A DNA stretch of 8,124 nt, taken from NCBI GenBank assembly GCA_016267585.1, contig JACQUT010000330.1, positions 1 to 8,124 on the forward strand, written 5' to 3'. This document shows, piece by piece, positions 1 through 6,429 of this stretch. A program made the translations under genes and the position numbers. The stretch comes from Cyanobacteria bacterium NC_groundwater_1444_Ag_S-0.65um_54_12. Lineage in GTDB: Bacteria; Cyanobacteriota; Sericytochromatia; S15B-MN24; VGJW01. Below the pieces are notes generated by a model, which had not been told where the DNA came from, did no database searches, and worked only from the letters and a program-made list of their open reading frames with translations. The stretch's first letter is position 1. Each line of letters opens with the position of its first letter.

Positions 1-1433
1 GAAATTGTCTGGGTAGCCTGAATGTCGCGGCACGCCATCCTTTTACCGCTGTCCAGTCGCTCAGTAACTTCATGCTTGATATTGGACGTGAACTCGGCAT
101 GGCTATCGAACTTACGAGACTGGAAGCTACTCGCATTTTAGAGGACATTGCTACCGCACCATATTTGCTTGAGCCGAATATCACCAGGCAGGCAAACGAG
201 CAAATTCTTGCTGCTTTTTTGGCAGCGGCAGAAACCCGGGTAGGTATGCTGTTGCTGCAGGCGAGTGATGACAGTTTTTTGAAGCTGGCAGCAGAACAAG
301 GAATGGGAAACGCTATTCGGCGGTTACTGGCTCGCGGGCTTCCCGCAAGCTCCTGCCCAGCTCAGGCCAAAGGTACTTGCATCTTCGAGACCGAACGTTC
401 CGCCCAAACATCGCCCTGTTGCCAGGCTGTTGCCAAATCGACGTTTCAAGCTAGCTGTATTCCGCTACTATTGGGTAATTCTCGAACGGCACCGGTGGGT
501 GTAGCGTTATTAGGCTCAGTACGTAAGCATACTCTTTCGCCATGGAAACTAGGCTTGCTAGAAGAAGCGATTCGCCGTGCTGCCTGGATGTTGCATGCCA
601 ATCATCTTACTTTTGCGGTAGAAAGTATTAAGCCGGTTCAATTGTCACCGGAGGCAACAGTGCCGCGTTTTCTCGCTGCGCGTTGTTTTGGTACTTTCTG
701 TTTGACAATTAATGGAATGCCAGTTCCACCGGAGGCTTTTCTGCGCCGTCGTTCGCTGACTCTGCTAAAAGTTTTGTTGGTGCGTTATCCAAAACCTGCA
801 CACCGCGAGGAACTACTCGAGATATTATGGCCTGATACCGATCCACGCAAGTCTCGCCTGCTCTTCAATACGGCAATCCACTATCTGCGGGAAACGCTGG
901 AAGGACGATCCGGCTCGCGAACAGATCGCTCTTTTATCCACCGCGACGGCGAACTCTATGCTTTTGAAGTACATTCCAATCATAGCCTCGATATTTGGGA
1001 TTTTTCGGAGGCAGTTGATAGAGCTACCCGATCCGTTGCTTTGGGACTGACAGCTGAAGCGCTGGTCCACTACGATCGGGCAATCGCGCTTTATGGTGGC
1101 GATTTGCTCGAAGAAGAGCGTTTCAGCGATTGGTGCGCGCTAGAACGTGAGGTATTAAGGGAACGTTTCCTTGCTACCTTACAAGCGACGGCGGCTATTC
1201 AAATGAATATTGGCAATCACACGGCGGCGATCGTCTGTTATCGGCGCGCTTTACAAATAGACGCAGCTTTGGAAGATATTCACCGTGCCCTGATGACTGC
1301 ACTATGGCAATCCGGTCGTCGTGCGGAGGCGTTAAAACAATATGAGGATTGTCGGTCAATTCTGCAGCACGAACTTGGCGTGTCACCGGTCCCTGCTACC
1401 GATATGCTGCGCGACCAGATAGCCAAGGCCTGA
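1..1433 (+). CDS. GAF domain transcriptional regulator with SARP-type wHTH-BTAD output, 5'-partial
   Basis: The reading frame is open from base 3 to the TGA at 1431-1433 (476 residues visible). The 23 codons before the ATG at 72 still read as protein and, with the residues after it, form the end of a GAF domain (LGSLNVA...F...L..IGRELGMAIELTRLE), so the real start lies outside the window. Numbering from the ATG at 72, a second, more divergent GAF-like domain covers about 20-180. A winged-helix DNA-binding domain of the OmpR/SARP type covers about 203-300 (FGTFCLTINGMPV, LLKVLLVRYP, REELLEILWPD, LLFNTAIHYLRE). A TPR-rich bacterial transcriptional activation domain (BTAD) covers about 305-450 (ALVHYDRAIALYGGDLLEE, AIVCYRRALQIDA, ALKQYEDCRSILQHELGVSP). 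Such proteins sense a signal through GAF domains and activate transcription; ligand and target are unknown. The second GAF carries five Cys (95, 103, 116, 117, 129). The gene ends with tandem TGA TAA stops. Confidence 0.88.
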   Translation, partial: NCLGSLNVAARHPFTAVQSLSNFMLDIGRELGMAIELTRLEATRILEDIATAPYLLEPNITRQANEQILAAFLAAAETRVGMLLLQASDDSFLKLAAEQGMGNAIRRLLARGLPASSCPAQAKGTCIFETERSAQTSPCCQAVAKSTFQASCIPLLLGNSRTAPVGVALLGSVRKHTLSPWKLGLLEEAIRRAAWMLHANHLTFAVESIKPVQLSPEATVPRFLAARCFGTFCLTINGMPVPPEAFLRRRSLTLLKVLLVRYPKPAHREELLEILWPDTDPRKSRLLFNTAIHYLRETLEGRSGSRTDRSFIHRDGELYAFEVHSNHSLDIWDFSEAVDRATRSVALGLTAEALVHYDRAIALYGGDLLEEERFSDWCALEREVLRERFLATLQATAAIQMNIGNHTAAIVCYRRALQIDAALEDIHRALMTALWQSGRRAEALKQYEDCRSILQHELGVSPVPATDMLRDQIAKA

Positions 1434-1543
1434 TAAGGTTCAGCAGCACTGTCGCCGAAAAAAATCAGCCCATTCCCCATTGCTGAAAGCTTACGTTCGC
1501 AGGAAGATCACTATTTTGTAAAAGTCCATCGCCGAAAGGACGC

Positions 1544-1810
1544 ATGATGTGCCCGTGGATACTGGACGACCAGGCGGGGGGATTCGGCATGCTGATCGGT
1601 ATGTTGCTCTGGGGCCTCATCGGCCTTGCATTGTTGGTGTTGATTATTATTACTATCGCAAGACTACTTTCGGCCCGAACTTTCGAATTTTTCAGCACCC
1701 AGGTCGATAGGCGAGCCGATGCTCGGGCGCTCTTGGACGAGCGCTACGCTCGAGGCGAGATCGACGACGAGGAGTACCAACGCCGTATAAGGTTATTGAG
1801 TTTGCGCTGA
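1544..1810 (+). CDS. Small membrane protein with C-terminal SHOCT motif
   Basis: This 88-residue protein has one strong transmembrane segment at about residues 15-43 (Gly/Leu/Ile-rich, then Arg), a linker, and a C-terminal SHOCT motif at about 61-85 (ALLDERYARGEIDDEEYQRR). SHOCT (short C-terminal domain) is a roughly 30-residue motif thought to mediate oligomerisation or protein contacts at the end of many small membrane proteins; the specific role here is unknown. An AAAGGA sequence at 1535-1540 serves as ribosome binding site. The start is a double ATG (1544 and 1547); the second gives the more usual spacing of 6 nt, so the first residue is uncertain by one. The gene lies 110 bases after the BTAD regulator on the same strand, so they may be co-transcribed; I saw no convincing terminator between them. 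It ends with TGA, evidence that TGA is a normal stop codon in this genome. Confidence 0.85.
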   Translation: MMCPWILDDQAGGFGMLIGMLLWGLIGLALLVLIIITIARLLSARTFEFFSTQVDRRADARALLDERYARGEIDDEEYQRRIRLLSLR

Positions 1811-1855
1811 ATGGGAACAACATAAGTCATAGCCGATAGCTCAGACTAATTAGTT

Positions 1856-1897
1856 GGTTAAAGCTCTCTCTACTAAAGCGATTAGACCACTTTAACC
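1856..1897 (+). repeat. Intergenic inverted repeat (8-bp perfect arms, 26-nt loop)
   Basis: GGTTAAAG at 1856-1863 is the exact reverse complement of CTTTAACC at 1890-1897. It sits between the SHOCT gene and the promoter of the selenoprotein gene. No T run follows, so it is not a canonical intrinsic terminator. It could be an operator, an RNA hairpin at the end of the SHOCT transcript, or chance. The sequence just before it (TAGCTCAG...TTGGTTAAAGC, 1837-1864) resembles a tRNA D-arm, but no anticodon arm, T-arm or acceptor stem can be built around it. Confidence 0.4.
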
Positions 1898-1935
1898 CGG
1901 GCAAAGGCAAACTTTAGCACGTTTTACGAATAATC

Positions 1936-1964
1936 TTGCATAATTTTCCAGAAAGCATTAATAT
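1936..1964 (+). promoter_or_regulatory. Predicted sigma70-type promoter of the selenoprotein gene
   Basis: TTGCAT (1936-1941) and TAATAT (1959-1964) are separated by 17 bases in an AT-rich stretch, 40 bases before the ATG at 2005. This would give a short leader of about 34 bases. CATAAT at 1939-1944 is an alternative -10 box, but I see no good -35 for it. The match is moderate (3/6 and 4/6), so the call rests on spacing and position. Confidence 0.42.
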
Positions 1965-1989
1965 CTACGGAAATTTTCTTTCATTAACT

Positions 1990-1995
1990 GAGGAG
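1990..1995 (+). promoter_or_regulatory. Strong Shine-Dalgarno that fixes the selenoprotein start at 2005
   Basis: GAGGAG lies 9 bases before the ATG at 2005. It matters because it shows that translation begins upstream of the in-frame TGA. The 36 codons between this ATG and the TGA are thus a real N-terminus and not untranslated leader. Confidence 0.8.
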
Positions 1996-2004
1996 ATAAA
2001 CACC

Positions 2005-2580
2005 ATGGCGGAATTATTGACGAGTATAAAGTGGAAATCGTCTATTGATGCAGCAATAGCCGAAGCTTGCAGTGAAAATAAGCCTATATTTGTCGATTTT
2101 TGGCATCCTGGCTGAGGTGGTTGCAAAAAAATGGATACCGTGACGTATCCATCATCGGATGTCATTCGCGTTCTCAACGATCGCTTTGTGCCACTCAAGC
2201 TAAAAGTGGAAGAAAATGCTACCTTGGCGGAAGAATTCCACGTTATTTGGACGCCAGCCTTCCTCTGTCTCGATGCTAACCGCCGGGTATGGGTACGAAC
2301 CTATGGCTATCTTCCCCCGGAAGAATTCATACCTTTCCTTTGGTTGACCGAGGGACGTTATCGGCTAGGTGGTAAACAATATGCCGAAGCAACCAAAATC
2401 TTCGAAGATCTGGTGCTCCAATGGTCAAAATCTCATGCGGCAGCAGAAGCGCTTTATTGGGAAGGAGTAGCATATTACCGCCTAGGTCGAACCGGTAGCC
2501 TGATGCAGAGCTGGCAGCGGCTCAAAGAAGAGTATCCGCAAAGCATCTGGCACCTGAAGTCATCTTTTATCTTTCAATAA
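2005..2580 (+). CDS. Thioredoxin-like selenoprotein (UxxC active site) with TPR-like C-terminal region
   Basis: Read with TGA 2113-2115 as selenocysteine, this gene encodes 191 residues. Residues 1-36 (IFVDFWHPG before the TGA) form the first beta strand of a thioredoxin fold. Sec37-Gly-Gly-Cys40 occupies the CxxC position, followed by KKMDTVTYPSSDV, the usual helix of thioredoxin-like redox proteins. A cis-Pro motif WTPAF lies at 82-86, and LDANRRVW and YLPPEEFIPFL continue the fold. From about residue 117 the protein has TPR-like helices (YAEATKIFEDLV, ALYWEGVAYYRLG, WQRLKEEYPQS). The family is expected to act as a thiol/selenol oxidoreductase or peroxide-linked enzyme; the substrate is unknown. 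No signal peptide is seen, so it is probably cytoplasmic. The gene has its own promoter, a strong SD and a terminator. A standard caller would report only 2131-2580 and lose the active site. The alternatives are a pseudogene or a sequencing error at a Cys codon, both less likely given the SECIS-like hairpin. Confidence 0.87.
2113..2115 (+). other. Predicted recoded UGA (selenocysteine codon, Sec37)
   Basis: This in-frame TGA is the only interruption of the 2005-2580 frame and aligns with the nucleophilic first Cys of CxxC. Neighbouring genes end in TGA (1431-1433, 1808-1810, 7531-7529), so TGA has not been reassigned genome-wide. Local recoding is the simplest explanation. Confidence 0.82.
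2131..2152 (+). promoter_or_regulatory. Predicted bacterial SECIS element (within the coding sequence)
   Basis: ATGGATAC (2131-2138) pairs perfectly with GTATCCAT (2145-2152) around the 6-base loop CGTGAC (2139-2144). The loop begins 24 nt after the TGA, within the range of about 16-37 nt known for bacterial SECIS elements. It has a G among its first two bases followed by U, as the bacterial model requires for SelB recognition. It codes at the same time for residues 43-50. No selB, selA, selD or selC is in the window, so the decoding machinery must lie elsewhere. Confidence 0.75.
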
Positions 2581-2586
2581 AATGTA

Positions 2587-2626
2587 AGGGGCTGTCTCCA
2601 TCATGAGGCAGTCCCTCTTTTATTTT
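2587..2626 (+). terminator. Rho-independent terminator, probably bidirectional
   Basis: A 12-bp stem, AGGGGCTGTCTC (2587-2598) with GAGGCAGTCCCT (2605-2616), includes two G-U pairs, closes on a 6-base loop and is followed by CTTTTATTTT (2617-2626). It starts 6 bases after the selenoprotein stop codon. On the opposite strand the same hairpin is followed by a T-rich TTACATTTTATT. It can therefore also end the convergent transcript of the beta-barrel gene, whose stop is at 2669. Confidence 0.9.
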
Positions 2627-2668
2627 GCGGTAGCGGTCCTGCCAGGCTCCTAGGCCCAGCCGGCACTC

Positions 2669-4321
2669 CTAGATCCCGACATTAAAAGATAGCGCAACGC
2701 CCAGTGAGCCACCTGAATAATCAGTAGCAACGCCCAAGTCCAAGCGGGCTATGCCAATGTTCAAACCAGCACCTCCGCCTAGTAGGCTACCCTTGCCACC
2801 CAGCTGGGTACCAGCTCGCAAGTAAATGAAATTGAAAATACTCTCTTGGACACCAAGATGGAATGATGGCGAACCGAGAGAGAATGGTCGCGTGGAAGGC
2901 CCATCGAGCGCTTCTGCAACTTCGGCACTAGCTGACAATCCTAGTGGCCCCTGCCAGCCCATACCAAAACGTACACCCAAAGGCTCAGTGTAAGTAAAAT
3001 TGATAGCCTCTGGCGCACCTTGCGGAGTGAGCACAATACCAGTGTTGGTATTCTTGCCCTCGCCACCGCCAAACGAGCCACCATATTTGGTCTTGGTGCC
3101 TGGCCAGAATGTGATGTTCTGCAACATGGCGCCGAGCGTCAAACTCTTGCCTAGCGGCAAGCTAGCGCCCAAGTCTAATCCAAAACCGATAGGGCCAGCA
3201 GTGTAAGTGACAAACTCGGCTTTATAGGCATTGGTAATTCCTGACGCCTTGCTCTGGAGATCGGCACTACCACTCGCTGGATTGCTCTTGAAGGATTCGA
3301 GCGCGCTCAGCATCTCTTCGAAAGGCTTCTTCAGGCTAAGCGTGTTGATCATTTCTATTCGTCCCGGGACACCGATATTGACCGGGCTGCCATCAGTGGT
3401 ACCGATAACCTTGCTAACACTGTTTTGCAATACTTCGTTTACTCCCAAGGCGCCAAGACCGGTATGCACCTTGAAGGTTCCACCGATACTAATAGAAGAA
3501 CTCGACAAATCAGCCCAATCTATGGGTAGACGCCAAGGCAATGGCAACTGAAGACTAAGAGCATTGGTGAGGTAAAGTCCCTCATTTATGCCTAAAGTAA
3601 GTGACATGCCTTCTTCGGTAGCCAAGGGGCCCAGACCCTTGATCAGCTTGCCCTTGATACCGTCAGCGGTAGCTGGCAAATCCCCTAAATTGAAAGCATT
3701 TCCTAACAGCTTGTTTCGCAAATCGCGTAGCTGATCAGCGATCTCTTTATCGATCGTAGTGACTTGATTAAGAGTATCGAAGAAAGCTGGCGCAGAGATA
3801 AAGAACTCGCCAGGCTGCCGAACGTAGGAGCGCAAACCGATGGCATTGTTTTCCGCGTATGGTATGTTGAGGCCCAGCAGACCCATGTCAGTACGCAAAA
3901 ACAATGAGAACTCTTCTGGCAAAGGGAAAGAAGCGCCATTGGGCGCTTCATCCGGATCGGTATTGGTCTTGATTGCTTCTTCTACTATTTTTTGATAACG
4001 ACCGATCTCTTGCAGGTAAAGAATGGAATTCTCGAATTTGCCTTGTGGCGGATCGGTCAGTGCCTGCATCACGTCAATTACACCCACTACGTTATTACCT
4101 AAAAGTAAACTCAGGCTGGGTCCTACATAGAAGAATCCGCGAGTATTCGTAAGGTTTGCTGGACTCCAGTACGGTGAAGTCACATCGCCTTGCCGTGTCA
4201 GATAAGAACCACCTAGCGAAAGCGTAGGCGCATCATACGGCTCCGCCGCAAACACCGGAAGGGTTAAAGCCAATAACCCAACCGGCAACATAACTGCCAA
4301 GGCAAGAGCCAAACGCTTCAT
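2669..4321 (-). CDS. Outer-membrane beta-barrel protein, TraF/FadL-like
   Basis: This 550-residue protein starts at ATG with a GAGGT ribosome binding site (4333-4329) seven bases upstream. Residues 1-26 are a Sec signal peptide (MKRLALAL, hydrophobic core, cleavage near VFAA-EP). The mature start LSLGGSYLTRQGDVTSPYWSPANLTN is a variant of the conserved N-terminal G.a.....a...NPA.L motif of the TraF-like and FadL/PorV-like barrel families. The rest is rich in alternating Gly/Leu/Ser strands, and the last about 120 residues are a series of amphipathic strands ending FNVGI at the C-terminus, as in outer-membrane barrels. The middle (about 80-200 and 320-350) has helical, charged inserts. The protein is expected in the outer membrane; cargo and function are unknown, and family membership is judged by eye. 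It lies 68 bases downstream of the lipoprotein gene and probably shares its transcript. Confidence 0.72.
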   Translation of the reverse strand: MKRLALALAVMLPVGLLALTLPVFAAEPYDAPTLSLGGSYLTRQGDVTSPYWSPANLTNTRGFFYVGPSLSLLLGNNVVGVIDVMQALTDPPQGKFENSILYLQEIGRYQKIVEEAIKTNTDPDEAPNGASFPLPEEFSLFLRTDMGLLGLNIPYAENNAIGLRSYVRQPGEFFISAPAFFDTLNQVTTIDKEIADQLRDLRNKLLGNAFNLGDLPATADGIKGKLIKGLGPLATEEGMSLTLGINEGLYLTNALSLQLPLPWRLPIDWADLSSSSISIGGTFKVHTGLGALGVNEVLQNSVSKVIGTTDGSPVNIGVPGRIEMINTLSLKKPFEEMLSALESFKSNPASGSADLQSKASGITNAYKAEFVTYTAGPIGFGLDLGASLPLGKSLTLGAMLQNITFWPGTKTKYGGSFGGGEGKNTNTGIVLTPQGAPEAINFTYTEPLGVRFGMGWQGPLGLSASAEVAEALDGPSTRPFSLGSPSFHLGVQESIFNFIYLRAGTQLGGKGSLLGGGAGLNIGIARLDLGVATDYSGGSLGVALSFNVGI

Positions 4322-4389
4322 GCAATAAACCTCGATTTCATCAGCTCATAAACCGGACAACTGTCAAGAAACCATGCTTGAAATGGCTT

Positions 4390-5259
4390 CTAAGGCACCT
4401 GGAAGAAGAGGTAACGCTTGGAATCAGTGGGGGCACTAACTTTCCCGATACCAAAAGCGATGTTGCGCTTGTCAGATGTCACGGTCAATATCGTCCAGCC
4501 ATACTGCCCACCAGGCAAAGGATCTAACTGCGACTTATCTGGCTTGGCATCATTTGGCGCCAGATATCCCAAGGCAGGAACACCCTTCAGGAAGTCTAGC
4601 AGTTCACTAGAGAAACCTCGTAGATCGCTCTTGGTACCATATTCCACCCCGGCGGAATGAGACGCCCCATCCAAAAACACCGAATAAACCGGCTTGATTT
4701 CCGCCAGATTGCTGGTGTTAACCTTGGTAACCAAAAGGAAATAACCAATGTTGTAGTCGGGATTGCTAGAAGTAACCGGAGCCCAAGAGAATGTAGGTTT
4801 TCCGCCAGCCACTGATGGCGTAGCTATCCCACCTCTAGGATCTAACAACTCCATGCTGCCGGTGCCAGGACCCAACAAAGTTACAGTATCACTCAACACG
4901 CTGACTGGTTGTATACCATTGCTGCGCGAAGCTCCACCTTCGCCATAGAGAGTGTAGCGATAGTACACGTCAGCCGAAATACTCGAATCCATGAATATCG
5001 GACGACCAATCTCGCTGCCGGTAAATTCACGAGTGCTGGCTAAAGCTCCTGCTGACTCGCGTACAATCTTGGTCACCTTTTCATCGATAGGGCCCATAAT
5101 AGCCGTGACGCTCTGCGGCGATGCAGGCGGCAGCAAAGTTAGAGAACGCAAGATCACAAGTTGCTGGAATGACGATGTGATCAAGCCAAAAGCTACATAA
5201 GTAGCACATCCAGTAAGGGCCAACGTACCAAAGGCCAAAATGAAAGCATGTTTCTTCAC
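4390..5259 (-). CDS. Predicted lipoprotein with fibronectin-III-like C-terminal half
   Basis: The 289-residue product starts at GTG (5259-5257) with GAGAGG (5274-5269) nine bases upstream. MKKHAFILAFGTLALTGC is a type II signal peptide with lipobox LTGC; Cys18 would be lipidated, and Ala at +2 favours outer-membrane sorting in a diderm. Residues 55-130 contain no recognisable domain. From about 145 to the end the pattern matches fibronectin-III-like beta sandwiches of envelope proteins (KPTFSWAPVT, YFLLVTKVN, LDPLPGGQYGWTILTVTSD, and a final strand). No catalytic motif is visible. It precedes the beta-barrel gene on the same strand and has its own promoter, which suggests that the two form one envelope unit. 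I do not recognise a named family. Confidence 0.72.
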   Translation of the reverse strand: MKKHAFILAFGTLALTGCATYVAFGLITSSFQQLVILRSLTLLPPASPQSVTAIMGPIDEKVTKIVRESAGALASTREFTGSEIGRPIFMDSSISADVYYRYTLYGEGGASRSNGIQPVSVLSDTVTLLGPGTGSMELLDPRGGIATPSVAGGKPTFSWAPVTSSNPDYNIGYFLLVTKVNTSNLAEIKPVYSVFLDGASHSAGVEYGTKSDLRGFSSELLDFLKGVPALGYLAPNDAKPDKSQLDPLPGGQYGWTILTVTSDKRNIAFGIGKVSAPTDSKRYLFFQVP

Positions 5260-5306
5260 GCAAAGGTGCCTCTCGAGAGACTAGAGCAGGGCATTCGATC
5301 TGGGGG

Positions 5307-5334
5307 ATTATACCACCGGTCTGTTATTTATGAA
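5307..5334 (-). promoter_or_regulatory. Extended -10 promoter of the lipoprotein/beta-barrel operon
   Basis: On the minus strand, TTCATA (5334-5329) and a perfect TATAAT (5312-5307) are separated by 16 bases, and TGG directly before the -10 makes an extended -10 (TGnTATAAT). The start site would be near 5300, giving a leader of about 40 bases before the GTG at 5259. This separates the envelope pair transcriptionally from the prmA group upstream. Confidence 0.75.
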
Positions 5335-5344
5335 CCATCAAATT

Positions 5345-6427
5345 TCAAAGCAGGCTGACCAGAGCTAGATAACTGCCGTCTACCAGTACGCGACGCAGGC
5401 CAGTAAAAAAAGCGGTGGATGATAATACTATTCCGTCACATGTTACTGTTTGCTTCTCTAACGCCTGCAGTTTTAGCGTTTGACCCTTGCCATCTAGTAT
5501 GACCCCGGCTCGCGCGGGATAATTTGCTGCCAGCTGGCTGACAAGCCAGTTCGTAGCCCAATTAGCATTGTGCTCTCCCACCATTATTTCTGCGCCTCGA
5601 TCACTTTCTAGCAAGCGTGCCAACAAGTCCAGTTGTTGAATAGCAAGCGGCAGGCAATCGCGCTTAGCATTTTTCCTTGTTGCTGCAACTGGTGAAAGGG
5701 TACGAGCATAAGCTAGCAGCGAGCCTTGTAGCAAACCATCTGGCGGCGCTCCCCCAGGACGCCAAACCGGTAAGATTCCCTGCCAACTACCGGCAAAGGC
5801 AAGAGCCACCGTAATAGCTCCCCAGCGCGCTGGCCAACCCAAGGCCAATGAATTAGCAAGCACAGCGATCGCCTGCTCATCTGGTGAGCGTTGCGGAGCT
5901 GGCACTGGCTGTGGTTCAGCTAGTAAGTTAATTACATATGATAGATAAGTCAGGCCGTCTAACCGTCCAGCTAAAGGTCCTGTCGTAGGCATATTCAGGC
6001 TAGCTGTCAAGTGACACAACAATGGCTCCTCTGCTCGGCGTTGTTGCAATAGCCGACCATTGGTGATCATGGTGGCCAGTTTCATCATGGTGGCCGCCTT
6101 ATGCGCTCCGGGCGCTTGCAGACGCCGATCCAAAGCTTCATAGAGCGCTAACAATTGTCGCTGTCGGTCTTCTGACATGGCTAGTACTGCGGTACGCTGA
6201 TCCGTATCCAGTTTAGCGAGCAATTCGTCAAGGGTCATGGGATTAGACCGGTCAGCAATTCGCCTGAATGCTTGTCCCTTCATGCCGCGACGCGAGTCGC
6301 GATCTAATTTGAAACGTCGCTCATTCTCTGAAACAGAAGGGGTGTCCGCCATTTTAACCAGCGGAGCAGTAGAAGACGTCGTCAGGTGCACCGCATCACC
6401 AGTCTTAGAACTTATGCGTTTTGGCAC
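5345..6427 (-). CDS. Unknown protein, about 360 aa, coupled to the preceding 62-aa gene
   Basis: I do not recognise this protein. The frame is open from a TTG at 6490, but residues coded by 6490-6430 overlap the better-looking 62-aa frame and look like a shadow. I therefore place the start at the GTG 6427-6425, two bases after the TAG of the 62-aa gene, where translational coupling would explain the lack of a Shine-Dalgarno. ATG at 6352 is the main alternative. From the GTG, about 75 residues are polar and Ser/Thr/Arg-rich, probably disordered. From MTLDELLAKLDTDQRTAVLA onward it becomes a mainly helical globular region (RQRQLLALYEALDRRLQ; a Gly/Trp-rich segment GSWQGILPVWRPGG). The C-terminal end looks like alternating strands (AGVILDGKGQTLKLQAL, TVTCDGIVLS). 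No signal peptide, clear membrane span or catalytic motif is seen. It follows prmA and the 62-aa gene on the same strand. Confidence 0.6.
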   Translation of the reverse strand: MPKRISSKTGDAVHLTTSSTAPLVKMADTPSVSENERRFKLDRDSRRGMKGQAFRRIADRSNPMTLDELLAKLDTDQRTAVLAMSEDRQRQLLALYEALDRRLQAPGAHKAATMMKLATMITNGRLLQQRRAEEPLLCHLTASLNMPTTGPLAGRLDGLTYLSYVINLLAEPQPVPAPQRSPDEQAIAVLANSLALGWPARWGAITVALAFAGSWQGILPVWRPGGAPPDGLLQGSLLAYARTLSPVAATRKNAKRDCLPLAIQQLDLLARLLESDRGAEIMVGEHNANWATNWLVSQLAANYPARAGVILDGKGQTLKLQALEKQTVTCDGIVLSSTAFFTGLRRVLVDGSYLALVSLL

Positions 6428-6429
6428 AG

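Noticed and set aside
1439..1487. Inverted repeat TTCAGCA/TGCTGAA after the BTAD gene as a terminator
   Set aside because: The loop of about 35 bases is too long, the stem is AT-rich and only 7 bp, and no T run follows.
1831..1920. A tRNA gene, including tRNA-Sec
   Set aside because: Only a D-arm-like string is present. There is no GGTTCGA T-loop, no anticodon stem and no acceptor pairing.
2125..2131. A run of seven A before a hairpin, as a programmed -1 frameshift site
   Set aside because: The run lies after the TGA, so slippage here could not bypass it, and the downstream frame is the same as the upstream frame.
2131..2580. A 149-aa gene starting at ATG 2131
   Set aside because: It lacks the first strand and the redox motif of its own thioredoxin fold; the upstream in-frame part 2005-2130 completes the domain and has a strong SD. 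It is kept only as a possible reinitiation product.
3000..3551. Plus-strand frames opposite the beta-barrel gene (3000-3206, 3231-3551)
   Set aside because: They lie antisense to a gene with a signal peptide and barrel pattern, lack ribosome binding sites and have no recognisable domains.
4340..4380. A perfect TTGACA -35 box on the minus strand between the lipoprotein and barrel genes
   Set aside because: No acceptable -10 lies 16-18 bases downstream; the closest hexamers (CTGATG, GATGAA) match poorly.
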